Shown here: in pieces, positions 1-6,888 of the stretch
How positions within the stretch are numbered: the first letter of the stretch is position 1
How the letters are laid out: each line of letters begins with the position of its first letter
Assembly (NCBI GenBank): GCA_964544635.1
Contig: CAZJCK010000058.1
Location: forward strand, 1 to 22,784
Length of the DNA: 22,784 nucleotides
Direction of reading: 5' to 3'
Source of the DNA: CAZJCK01 sp964544635
Lineage (GTDB): Bacteria > Zixibacteria > MSB-5A5 > GN15 > FEB-12
The notes under the pieces: model-generated
Databases searched by the model: none
The model's input: the letters and a program-made list of their open reading frames with translations, nothing else
What the model was told of the DNA's origin: nothing
Translations under genes and position numbers: made by a program

Positions 1-608
1 GTCAGGTGGAAGAAGTCGGTGAGGAGGAATTCCATGCGGCCGATAAATGTCGACATGCGGGACATGACGGTATACCCAAAAGTCGTGCCGAAAAAGATCA
101 TCAGAAACCAGGTGCCGATCTTAGCCGTGCCGCCCATCACGCCTTTGTGTTCGCGTGAGAAGTAGAAGTATGACAATGTCGACAGGACACCAACGATGAC
201 GACGATACCGGTGAAGTCGGGCAGGCCGGATTCGTTGGTCAGTGGGACGATCGTTGCCGACAGCTGTTTGAGAGTGCGATTGTAGAGCATGGCAGGAATC
301 GCGACGCCGGCGCCGGAACCGATCATGAAACCGATCGGGATCTTCGACAGCTTCTCCCCGCCTTTGAAGAAGCGTGCAAACATGAGAAGACCAAGCAGCA
401 GCGGGATGAGCAACCACCAGTAGCCCTCTTCGTAGAGCGGTTCGAAGAGGGTGTCCATGAGGGTATTGGACCAGGTGATGACGAGCACATAGCCGATAGA
501 GACGCCGATAAGCAAATGCTCGGCCATTTTGTAGATCGGGTTATCGCGGTAGAGGAAGGTGAGGATGGCGATAGTAAGCAAACCGGCGATGATCGTCGCG
601 AGATCCAT
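1..608 (-). CDS. Polytopic membrane protein of the DUF6754-associated module (3' end beyond window)
   Basis: An open frame starts at ATG 608 (MDLATIIAGLLTIAILTFLY) and runs off the left edge without a stop, so about 202 N-terminal residues are visible. Hydrophobic stretches lie near residues 3-19, 31-47, 65-78, 92-108, 135-150 and 165-180, so roughly six membrane helices are seen so far. A conserved-looking cytoplasmic segment YRDNPIYKMAEHLLIG follows the first helix. The start overlaps the stop of the upstream gene by one base (TGATG), which indicates translational coupling within a four-gene unit. No catalytic motif is visible. I recall similar proteins beside DUF6754 genes in uncultured bacteria, but the function is unknown. 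It is confidently a real gene because of the coupling and the unbroken hydrophobic frame. Confidence 0.8.
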   Translation of the reverse strand, partial: MDLATIIAGLLTIAILTFLYRDNPIYKMAEHLLIGVSIGYVLVITWSNTLMDTLFEPLYEEGYWWLLIPLLLGLLMFARFFKGGEKLSKIPIGFMIGSGAGVAIPAMLYNRTLKQLSATIVPLTNESGLPDFTGIVVIVGVLSTLSYFYFSREHKGVMGGTAKIGTWFLMIFFGTTFGYTVMSRMSTFIGRMEFLLTDFFHL

Positions 609-1414
609 CAACGCCTCTCCCCTCTCTGCCGTCCGCGGAAGTAGATGATGTTGCCGATAACGACCAGCAGGACGACATAGAGATGGGCGCTCGATTGTGC
701 CAGCATACCGCGCAGGCCGGCGCCGCCCCGATCGATCAGCATTTCATACTCAGCGGCGCCGCGCAAGCCGCCGATCATGGCGGAAAGCTGGCCGGATGAA
801 AGGTAGGGATCATACGTCGTCACCATCGCGGCGGCAACACCACCCATGACGCGTACACCGAACCGCCCGCCATACTCGATCCAGTGAGTAGTCAAAGAAC
901 CGTCGGCGATCGATAACACGCCGGCGATATCGTCGTAGTTGTCGATGTCGAGCATCATCGGCAGGCTGTCGACCGCGTTGCCGAGGTAGTCGCGCGGGTA
1001 GGTCTGCGGAATCGACTCGCCCATCGAGAGTATGGCGGCGATGAACTGGGGTCGGAAGCCGAGGAACACCCAGTCGTCGCCGTAGGTATGGTCATACTCA
1101 AGGGCGGTCTCCTGCATCAGGCGGTAGCCGATGAGGGTGCCTTCAGCCAGGAGCGAAACGCCGATCAGTTTGAGGTCGCGTTCGTTGGCGTGGCGCAACA
1201 GTGACAGGGCGATGGGGCGGATTTCCGGAATTGACGAAGCCTCGTGATCAAATGAAACCATGAGGACGGAGCCTTTTGGGAGGGACTCGATGTAGTCGTA
1301 CATGTTCCGGGTATTGGGGCGGATGCCGGTTTCGATCGGCAGACGGATGAGCATCGAACCGGCGATGGTGACGAGCAAGCCTAAGAAGCACCAGTGGCGG
1401 GCGTGGAGTTTCAT
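608..1414 (-). CDS. Bitopic membrane protein of the DUF6754-associated module
   Basis: This 268-residue protein starts at ATG 1414 (MKLHARHWCFLGLL). The frame is open further upstream, but the ATG overlaps the stop of the preceding gene as ATGA, which decides the start. A transmembrane helix lies at about residues 8-25 and a second near 245-262, next to a basic C-terminal tail (RGRQRGERR). Between them is a soluble alpha/beta domain of about 215 residues, with segments such as PKGSVLMVSFDHEASSIPEI, LKLIGVSLLAEG and GYGDDW-like GDDWVFLGFRPQFIAAI. Two helices flanking one soluble domain mirror the layout of the DUF6754-like protein two genes upstream. I recognise no enzyme motif. It may assemble with the two polytopic partners into one complex; that is inference from gene coupling. 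Confidence 0.82.
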   Translation of the reverse strand: MKLHARHWCFLGLLVTIAGSMLIRLPIETGIRPNTRNMYDYIESLPKGSVLMVSFDHEASSIPEIRPIALSLLRHANERDLKLIGVSLLAEGTLIGYRLMQETALEYDHTYGDDWVFLGFRPQFIAAILSMGESIPQTYPRDYLGNAVDSLPMMLDIDNYDDIAGVLSIADGSLTTHWIEYGGRFGVRVMGGVAAAMVTTYDPYLSSGQLSAMIGGLRGAAEYEMLIDRGGAGLRGMLAQSSAHLYVVLLVVIGNIIYFRGRQRGERR

Positions 1415-2034
1415 CGCTTGGCGCCTCCCAGCCAGGTGCGTTCGATTCCGACGATAACACGGAGGGCGGTCGTGAGTGAACCCAGGCCGATGCCGATGAG
1501 GATGGCGCGCCGTGCCGACATCGACGGGTAGTTGCGCATCCAGTCGGCGAGGTCGGGCAGCCACTCGCCCACCACATTGCCCAGCGCTGAGCGGCTGATC
1601 AGTATGATGAGGGCGGCGCCCAAGAGCAGCCCGGCCTGCACTGAGCGGGCGCGGAAGCCGCGAAAGGCGGCGGAGGCGACGAAAAAGGCGAGCAGTGAAA
1701 AGACAGTCGCCTGTAATGGTACCTGGACGTTTTCAAATATCCACATGAATGGCGAGGTGGCGCCGATCCCCCAGATAACAGCCAAAAGCGGCATGGTGAT
1801 GACGCCGGCGATGGCGACGATGCGGTAGGGCGTGTCGTGGCCGCGGCGGACCGCCCTGACGTTGTTTCTGACGAAACTGATGACACCTATGATGAGAGTG
1901 AAAGCGAAGACTATCTGCCACCAGATGGGAACGGCGATGTTGATCGCCTGCGCGATGGGGTGCTGCGAGAAATACATGGTGAACATCAGCACGCCGGAGA
2001 TGAGACAGACTGCGAAAGCCAGATGGCGGCTCAT
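1411..2034 (-). CDS. Six-helix membrane protein of the DUF6754-associated module
   Basis: This is a 207-residue hydrophobic protein. The ATG at 2034 (MSRHLAFAVCLISGV) is preferred over an in-frame ATG at 2046, because it overlaps the upstream stop by one base (TGATG). Helices are predicted by eye near residues 5-22, 35-54, 70-90, 102-120, 131-148 and 176-195. A distinctive segment in the middle, ENVQVPLQATVFSLLAFFVA followed by SAAFRGFRARS, looks like a conserved family core. The stop overlaps the next start as ATGA. No transporter or enzyme signature is recognised. It is likely an integral subunit of the complex formed by the four co-translated genes; this is inferred only from the gene arrangement. 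Confidence 0.82.
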   Translation of the reverse strand: MSRHLAFAVCLISGVLMFTMYFSQHPIAQAINIAVPIWWQIVFAFTLIIGVISFVRNNVRAVRRGHDTPYRIVAIAGVITMPLLAVIWGIGATSPFMWIFENVQVPLQATVFSLLAFFVASAAFRGFRARSVQAGLLLGAALIILISRSALGNVVGEWLPDLADWMRNYPSMSARRAILIGIGLGSLTTALRVIVGIERTWLGGAKR

Positions 2035-2849
2035 CAGAAGTTCCACCAGTCGGAGGTGACGTTGCCGGAGAGCGTTTCGATGGTGGCCCAGACGACGGCG
2101 ACTATTATGATCAGGGCGATCAATAATTTCATGATGTCCTGCGAGAGGACGGAGGCGAGGATAGAGCGGTTGCCCGAGAGGTAGCCGGAGGCGGCGAAGA
2201 GTTCCTCACCGATCAGGGTGTAGTCGCAGGCAACGATAAAGAAGCTTAACTGAATAGTTGAATCGGTGCCGGCGATCTGGATGGCGCCCACGGAGTTACC
2301 GGTCTCAGCCAGGATCAGCGACTCGGCCTCGAAGGTGCCTAAGAGGAATATCGACGACGGCTTGAGGCGGCTGATAAGACCGTCGACAGCAGCGGCATAG
2401 CCGAACTGGGAGGAGGAAACGTACATGGCGTTGTCCTCGCGGTAACGATCGGCGAAGCCGGCCTCGGAGTAGGCCTCGCGGATGACTTCCTGGGCGACGG
2501 TCATAATGACCGGGTCGTGGGTCGGGAAGATGAGGGGGCAGTCGTAGCGGGCGGTCTTGTCGGCGACGTGGGAGAGGATGTTCAGTGACGCGATGGTAGT
2601 GGGGCGCTGGATATCTCCCCCCCAGCCGGGTGTATACAAAAGAGGTCGGGCCATCTCGGTGGCGCGGCCGACCGCCTCTTCCACGGCCTGCAGGCCGGGA
2701 ATCTCGCGAAGGTGGAACGGTTTGCCGGTGCGCTGGCGGTACGTGGTGTAGGCGACGATGATAATGGCGATGATGGCGGCAAACAGGGTCGGCAGGCGCG
2801 TCGTGTCGAACCAGGATATGGCGGTGAATGTGGTGGCGATGGGTAGCAT
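2034..2849 (-). CDS. DUF6754-like membrane-anchored protein, first gene of the four-gene module
   Basis: This 271-residue protein has an N-terminal helix (about residues 18-36), a soluble domain, and a C-terminal helix (about 240-260, IMKLLIALIIIVAVVW). The soluble part carries the signature AVGRATEMARPLLYTPGW near residue 60. It also contains Rossmann-like segments (APLIFPTHDP-type CPLIFPTHDPVIMTVAQEV, SSIFLLGTFEAESLILAETG, GAIQIAGTDSTIQLSFFIVA). From memory this matches the DUF6754 family, whose function is unknown. It opens the minus-strand unit; each downstream gene overlaps the previous stop by one or four bases. There is no clear Shine-Dalgarno before ATG 2849, so the exact start is less certain than the frame. 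Family assignment is by recall, not by a search. Confidence 0.82.
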   Translation of the reverse strand: MLPIATTFTAISWFDTTRLPTLFAAIIAIIIVAYTTYRQRTGKPFHLREIPGLQAVEEAVGRATEMARPLLYTPGWGGDIQRPTTIASLNILSHVADKTARYDCPLIFPTHDPVIMTVAQEVIREAYSEAGFADRYREDNAMYVSSSQFGYAAAVDGLISRLKPSSIFLLGTFEAESLILAETGNSVGAIQIAGTDSTIQLSFFIVACDYTLIGEELFAASGYLSGNRSILASVLSQDIMKLLIALIIIVAVVWATIETLSGNVTSDWWNF

Positions 2850-2944
2850 GGGGATTAGGTATGGGGGGATGGTACCTGAATCAACAAAAAGGTCGGGGGA
2901 TGCGGCAGACGGGGAGGTCTGTCTTCACTGAGACTTGTTTGAGG

Positions 2945-2973
2945 TTGACGGGGGGCGCGTGGGGGGATATCGT
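2945..2973 (+). promoter_or_regulatory. Possible sigma70-type promoter for the ABC operon
   Basis: TTGACG (2945-2950) and TATCGT (2968-2973) are separated by 17 bases. They match the -35 and -10 consensus at five and four of six positions. Transcription from here would give a leader of about 200 bases that includes the hairpin at 3068-3087. The surrounding G-runs lower the weight of the match. Confidence 0.3.
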
Positions 2974-3067
2974 GGGGCGAGTTTTAAATGGTGTCGGCGT
3001 TCTCGTTCCGCCTCCGGCCGATCTCGGAACCCGACCTACCGGAGGCCGCGATGTTTTGGGGGGCTGG

Positions 3068-3087
3068 ATTCCCGTTTACACGGGAAT
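3068..3087. repeat. Hairpin repeat of the GGATTCCC...GGGAATGA type
   Basis: This is a perfect inverted repeat, ATTCCCGT, loop TTAC, ACGGGAAT, flanked by GG on the left and GA on the right. The same plan (GGAT-CCCG...CGGG-ATGA) recurs at 14457-14471. No T-run follows, so it is not an ordinary terminator. It probably belongs to a dispersed intergenic hairpin family of the genome. Confidence 0.5.
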
Positions 3088-3179
3088 GAACTGGAGTTGA
3101 GCGGTGGGCTACATACTCGATTGGAAGGGGCAGACGAGACATCTGCCGTTCGCAAGATAGACACAGAGGAGTGGAATTG

Positions 3180-4394
3180 GTGCGGAAAATACTTGCAGCA
3201 ATAGCATTGAGCCTGATGGCGGCAACGTCGGTGGGGGCACAGACGACGGTGGACTGGTGGCAGTTCTGGACTGATCCGGCGATCAAGCCGGTTATCCAGG
3301 AAATGGTCGCCGAATTTGAAAAACAGAATCCGGATATCGATGTGCAGTTGACCGACCTGACATGGGCGAACGGCCATGAGAAGATCGTGATATCGTTATC
3401 GTCGGGGACGGGGCCGGATGTGGTCGAGCTGGGGTCGGACTGGATCGCACAGTTTGCCGAATCGGGGCATCTTTACGATATCGGCAGCATGATTGCCGGC
3501 GACAGTGCCGAGTATGACGGTTGGAGTATGGCGCAGTGGAACAACGGCGTATGGGGGCATCCGTGGATACTGGGAACGCGCGTTGTGTTCGTCAACCGTG
3601 ATCTCCTGCAGCGGGCCGGGTATGATCCGACATGGCTGCCGATAACGCTGGACCAGTTCAAGGAAGCGATTGGGAAGGTCGACAGCCTGGGGGCTGACAT
3701 TTATGGCTGGGGCTCGAACACCGCCGAAAAGCACCGTCTGTACAAGAAATTTCTGCCGTTTTTGTGGTCGTTCGGCGGGCAGTTGTTTTCCGATGATATG
3801 GAGTATTGCCTGCTGGCGTCGGATTATGCGATCAACGCCCTGGAGTATTACCGGACGCTGCATGACGAGTTTGGGTATGTGGCCAACCAGCGGGGTATCG
3901 AGGATGCCTTTTTGGATGGTAAGGTCGGGTTTATCCTGTCGGGAGAGTGGCTCTTGAAGCGGATTCGCAACGAGAACCGCACGGTGAATTTTGAGACCAC
4001 GGTTTTCCCCGGTCAGGAGTATCCGGGACATTCGTTCAAGGGGGGTGAGTTCCTCTCCGTCAATGCGGCGAGTGATAACAAAGAGGCCGCGATGAAACTG
4101 ATCCAGTTTGTAACGTCACCGGAGAACCAAGTCAAGTTCTGCAGGGCCAACCTCTCGGCCAACCCGTCGAGCAGGAGTGCGCAGCGGGACGAGTATTTTG
4201 CCGGGGACGAGCATTTGAGCACGTTTATCCGTCAGTTGCGGCTGTCGAAACATCCGCCGGTCATTCCGGAGTGGGTGTCGGTTGAGACTATCCTGGAGGA
4301 GGCGCTGGAGGATCTGTTGTTCGGCGATACCGAGTTGGTCTCAGACCGTCTCCTTGAAGCCCGCCTGAAGATTGAACGCGTCATGGCTGAATGA
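3180..4394 (+). CDS. ABC transporter extracellular sugar-binding protein (family 1, CUT1 type)
   Basis: This periplasmic solute-binding protein of a carbohydrate importer is about 404 residues. GTG 3180 is preferred over GTG 3171 and TTG 3177, because AGAGGA (3165-3170) lies nine bases upstream and this start gives a clean signal peptide (MRKILAAIALSLMAATSVGA, cleavage before QTT). There is no lipobox cysteine. The mature N-terminus VDWWQFWTDP, then MVAEFEKQNPDIDVQ and SSGTGPDVVELG, are typical of MalE/UgpB-like binding proteins. Later segments (NVNRD-like VVFVNRDLLQRAGYDP, FLDGKVGFILSGEWLL) also fit. The TGA overlaps the next gene's ATG. The two downstream permeases support a sugar role. The substrate cannot be told from sequence alone; maltose-like oligosaccharides, glycerol-phosphate and other sugars are all possible. 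Confidence 0.9.
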   Translation: MRKILAAIALSLMAATSVGAQTTVDWWQFWTDPAIKPVIQEMVAEFEKQNPDIDVQLTDLTWANGHEKIVISLSSGTGPDVVELGSDWIAQFAESGHLYDIGSMIAGDSAEYDGWSMAQWNNGVWGHPWILGTRVVFVNRDLLQRAGYDPTWLPITLDQFKEAIGKVDSLGADIYGWGSNTAEKHRLYKKFLPFLWSFGGQLFSDDMEYCLLASDYAINALEYYRTLHDEFGYVANQRGIEDAFLDGKVGFILSGEWLLKRIRNENRTVNFETTVFPGQEYPGHSFKGGEFLSVNAASDNKEAAMKLIQFVTSPENQVKFCRANLSANPSSRSAQRDEYFAGDEHLSTFIRQLRLSKHPPVIPEWVSVETILEEALEDLLFGDTELVSDRLLEARLKIERVMAE

Positions 4395-5260
4395 GGTCGC
4401 ACCGCGCCATACCGTTCGCCCTCTCCCTCCCCTGGGTAATCACGCTGGTGGCGTTCTGGCTGTTTCCGCTGGTCTATTCGTTTGTTCTTGGTTTCACCAA
4501 CTACAGTTTACTGGGGTCGGGGTTTGACTGGGTCGGCTGGACCAATTACCGTGACCTTATCAATGACCCGGACTTTGTACGGGCGACGCAGAATACGTTT
4601 GTGTTCGTGCTCGGGACGATTCCGGTGACGACGGTACTGGCGCTCGGGATGGCACTGCTATTGAACCGACAGTTTCCCGGCCGAGGGCTGTTCCGCGGCG
4701 GCTTTTTCCTGCCGTGGATCACGTCGATGGTGGTAGTCGCACTGATCTTTACGAATTTCTATCAACGCGGCGGGTATGTGGCGTTGTTGGCCGAGGCAGT
4801 TGGCGTCACACCGCCGGAGTACGGCTTTTTGTATGCTTCGTCGACGGCGCTCTACTCGATCATGGCGATGGATGTGTGGATGTCGCTCGGCTATTACATG
4901 CTGATCTTCCTGGCCGGGTTGAAGTCGATTCCGGGGGAGTTGTATGAGGCGGCGGATGTGGCCGGGGCCGGGCCGGTACGCAAGTTTTTCTCGATCACGC
5001 TGCCGTTGTTGCGCCCGGTCATGCTGTTTATCCTGGTGATCAACTCGATCAAGTCGTTCCAGGTGTTTGTCGAGATCTTCGTAATGACCAAGGGGAAGTT
5101 CGATACCAGTACAATGGTCTACTTCATTTATGAGACCGGTTTGACGACCAACTTCCAGTTCGGGTATGCCTCGGCGGCAGCCTACTTGTTGTTCGGGATC
5201 ATCGCATTGTTGTCGGCCCTGCAGTTCTTCCTGTTACAACGGCGGAGGCAGTTGTGGTAG
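4391..5260 (+). CDS. Sugar ABC transporter permease, MalF/UgpA-like
   Basis: This inner-membrane channel subunit is 289 residues with about six helices, beginning MRSHRAIPFALSLPWVITLV. The binding-protein-dependent transport signature (EAA loop) is visible at about residues 186-208: EAADVAGAGPVRKFFSITLP. This is the cytoplasmic helix that docks onto the ATPase. The start ATG overlaps the stop of the binding-protein gene as ATGA, and its own stop overlaps the next permease start by seven bases, so all three are translationally coupled. The length is normal for the short MalF-like CUT1 subunits that lack the large periplasmic P2 loop of E. coli MalF. Its ATPase partner is not encoded in this operon. 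Confidence 0.92.
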   Translation: MRSHRAIPFALSLPWVITLVAFWLFPLVYSFVLGFTNYSLLGSGFDWVGWTNYRDLINDPDFVRATQNTFVFVLGTIPVTTVLALGMALLLNRQFPGRGLFRGGFFLPWITSMVVVALIFTNFYQRGGYVALLAEAVGVTPPEYGFLYASSTALYSIMAMDVWMSLGYYMLIFLAGLKSIPGELYEAADVAGAGPVRKFFSITLPLLRPVMLFILVINSIKSFQVFVEIFVMTKGKFDTSTMVYFIYETGLTTNFQFGYASAAAYLLFGIIALLSALQFFLLQRRRQLW

Positions 5261-6087
5261 GCCGCCGGCAGACTGTGGTCGGCCTGGCGCTGCGGTACTT
5301 GTTGCTGGTGGTGCTGCTGGTGGTGATGGTATTTCCGTTGCTGTGGATGTTTCGGGTATCGCTACAGGAAGCAGGAGCGTCGATCGACATGGCTTCACTG
5401 ACCTTAAGCAGCACTTTCACTTTCGATAATTATCTTGATTTGTTTCAATCGCTTCGCATGGGACGTTATCTGTTCAACTCGCTTTTTGTGGGAGTGGCGG
5501 TGACAGTTGGAAATATTCTGTTCTGTTTCATGGTAGCGTATTCACTGGCGCGGTACCGGTACTTGACGAACAAGCTGTTGTTTGTGTCGGCGATCATCGT
5601 GCTGATGATACCGGCACATGTACTGATCATCCCCCTGTATGTATTGTGTTTAAAGACGGGGATTTACGACTCGTACTGGGCGCTGATCCTGCCGTGGCTG
5701 GTCAATCCGATCGGGATATTCCTGGTAAAGCAGTACATCGAGTCGATCCCGCCGTCGATGGAGGAAGCGGCGCGTATAGACGGTGCGGGTGAATTGCGGA
5801 TACTATTTCGGGTAGTCATGCCGGTCTGCCGTCCGGCCCTGGCGGTACTGGCAATCCAGGTGTTCGTGACCAACTGGAACTCTTTTCTGTTTCCGTATAT
5901 TCTTACGTCGCATGAATCTCTGCGAACACTGCCGGTGGGTCTGGCGTTATTACAAGGGCACCAGGCAATTGACTGGCAGCACTTGATGGCGGGATCGTCG
6001 ATCGCGGTAATACCGATACTGATCTTGTTCGCATTCATGCAACGCCAGATCGTATCGGGGATAACCGCAGGGAGTATCAAGCAGTAA
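5254..6087 (+). CDS. Sugar ABC transporter permease, MalG/UgpE-like
   Basis: This second channel subunit is 277 residues with six helices. It starts at GTG 5254, five bases after GGAGG (5244-5248), inside the end of the preceding permease. The EAA loop is at about residues 171-190 (EEAARIDGAGELRILFRVVM, followed by P). The N-terminal helix (LALRYLLLVVLLVVMVFPLLWM) and the C-terminal ending GSIKQ, close to the family's usual GAVKG/GSVKG end, are typical of MalG-like proteins. It heterodimerises with the upstream permease in CUT1 importers. No ATPase gene follows before the lipoprotein gene 130 bases downstream. Confidence 0.92.
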   Translation: MVGRRQTVVGLALRYLLLVVLLVVMVFPLLWMFRVSLQEAGASIDMASLTLSSTFTFDNYLDLFQSLRMGRYLFNSLFVGVAVTVGNILFCFMVAYSLARYRYLTNKLLFVSAIIVLMIPAHVLIIPLYVLCLKTGIYDSYWALILPWLVNPIGIFLVKQYIESIPPSMEEAARIDGAGELRILFRVVMPVCRPALAVLAIQVFVTNWNSFLFPYILTSHESLRTLPVGLALLQGHQAIDWQHLMAGSSIAVIPILILFAFMQRQIVSGITAGSIKQ

Positions 6088-6140
6088 CGGCCGGCCGTCT
6101 GTCTCCCCCACTTTTTTCCTTGCCAAGTGATTGCCGTGGC

Positions 6141-6159
6141 AGTAAGCTTGAGGCTTACT
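6141..6159. promoter_or_regulatory. Inverted repeat just upstream of a TATAAG box
   Basis: AGTAAGC (6141-6147), loop TTGAG, GCTTACT (6153-6159) is a perfect 7-bp dyad. TATAAG (6167-6172) lies eight bases downstream and could be the -10 of the lipoprotein promoter. No good -35 is present at 16-18 bases, which suggests an activator-dependent promoter or an operator. A 3' stem of the ABC transcript is the alternative, though no T-run follows. Confidence 0.4.
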
Positions 6160-6219
6160 TTGCAGGTATAAGATTATGACGGCTAACATGATAACGGAAC
6201 ACGGAAGGAAAGGAAGAGC

Positions 6220-6828
6220 ATGAAGAAGTCTTTAACGCTTTTAGTGATTATGCTGGCTGGTGTCGGGCTCCTGACCGGCTGTGCCACCAAGGGCACGGTT
6301 GAGCAGGAAGTGGCTGATGCCGAAGCCCGCCTCAGTGCCAAGTATGACCAGTTGAACACGGAAGTGGCGGAGAACAATCAGCAGCTCCAGAACCTGATGA
6401 AGGCCCAGGAAGAGATGCAGGGTCGCGTTGACAAGGCGATCAATGAAATGGCCGGCTTTGAATCTTACACCGTCATCTGGTCGGGCGAGATCAACTTTGC
6501 GTTTGATTCGTATGAGATTTCCACGAATGCCGAGCAGATCCTGATGGAAGCGGGAGAAGCGTTGGAGCGCAACCCCAAGGCGATCGCCGAATTTGAAGGT
6601 CACACCGACCGCACCGGATCATCGAATTACAACATCCAGCTCGGTGAAGAACGGGCAAAGGCGGCCAAGCGTTTCTTAACCGAGCGGTTTGGCATTTCGC
6701 TATTCCGTTTGTTCACGGTGTCGCACGGCGAGCGCAAGCCGGTGGCGATGGCTGATGAAAACCAGGCGGCCTCGAAGAACCGTCGGGTTTCAATCAAGAT
6801 CTGGGGGCCGCCGCAAACGAACCAGTAA
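6220..6828 (+). CDS. OmpA/Pal-like peptidoglycan-associated lipoprotein
   Basis: This is a 202-residue lipoprotein. The signal peptide ends in lipobox LTGC (Cys21), then an Ala/Glu/Gln-rich coiled coil runs over about residues 28-80, followed by an OmpA C-terminal domain (about 85-197). The OmpA domain shows INFAFDSYEIS, EFEGHTDRTGSSNYNIQLGE, RAKAAKRFL and SKNRRVSIKIWG, the usual peptidoglycan-contacting elements including the Asp and Arg (HTDRTG, NRRV). It should tether the outer membrane to the cell wall. GGAAGGAAAGGAAG sits directly upstream of ATG 6220. A strong intrinsic terminator follows at 6855-6886, so it is probably monocistronic. No tolB or tolQRA neighbours are present, so I do not assign pal as a name. 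Confidence 0.92.
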   Translation: MKKSLTLLVIMLAGVGLLTGCATKGTVEQEVADAEARLSAKYDQLNTEVAENNQQLQNLMKAQEEMQGRVDKAINEMAGFESYTVIWSGEINFAFDSYEISTNAEQILMEAGEALERNPKAIAEFEGHTDRTGSSNYNIQLGEERAKAAKRFLTERFGISLFRLFTVSHGERKPVAMADENQAASKNRRVSIKIWGPPQTNQ

Positions 6829-6854
6829 CGGCGCGGTAACAGCCCGAACGATGA

Positions 6855-6886
6855 AGCGGAAGGTAACCACCTTCCGCTCTTTTTTT
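6855..6886 (+). terminator. Rho-independent terminator of the OmpA-like lipoprotein gene
   Basis: AGCGGAAGGT (6855-6864), loop AACC, ACCTTCCGCT (6869-6878) is a perfect 10-bp stem followed by CTTTTTTT (6879-6886). It lies just beyond the end of the convergent lipoprotein gene (stop at 6889-6891). On the minus strand no T-run follows, so it should act mainly on the plus strand. Confidence 0.9.
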
Positions 6887-6888
6887 GC

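Larger units (their letters stand above)
2850..3179. other. Divergent intergenic region with one hairpin repeat
   Basis: About 330 bases separate the minus-strand membrane module from the plus-strand ABC operon. It holds a possible plus-strand promoter (2945-2973), a hairpin repeat (3068-3087) and a GCAGA/TCTGC stem near 3131-3147. The Shine-Dalgarno AGAGGA (3165-3170) precedes the binding-protein gene. The frames crossing it are G-rich, low-complexity translations with no recognisable protein, so no gene is called. Confidence 0.6.

Noticed and set aside
2828..3100. Plus-strand frame starting MWWRWVAWGLGMGG
   Set aside because: It covers G-runs and a hairpin repeat, has no ribosome-binding site and overlaps the start of the minus-strand DUF6754-like gene.
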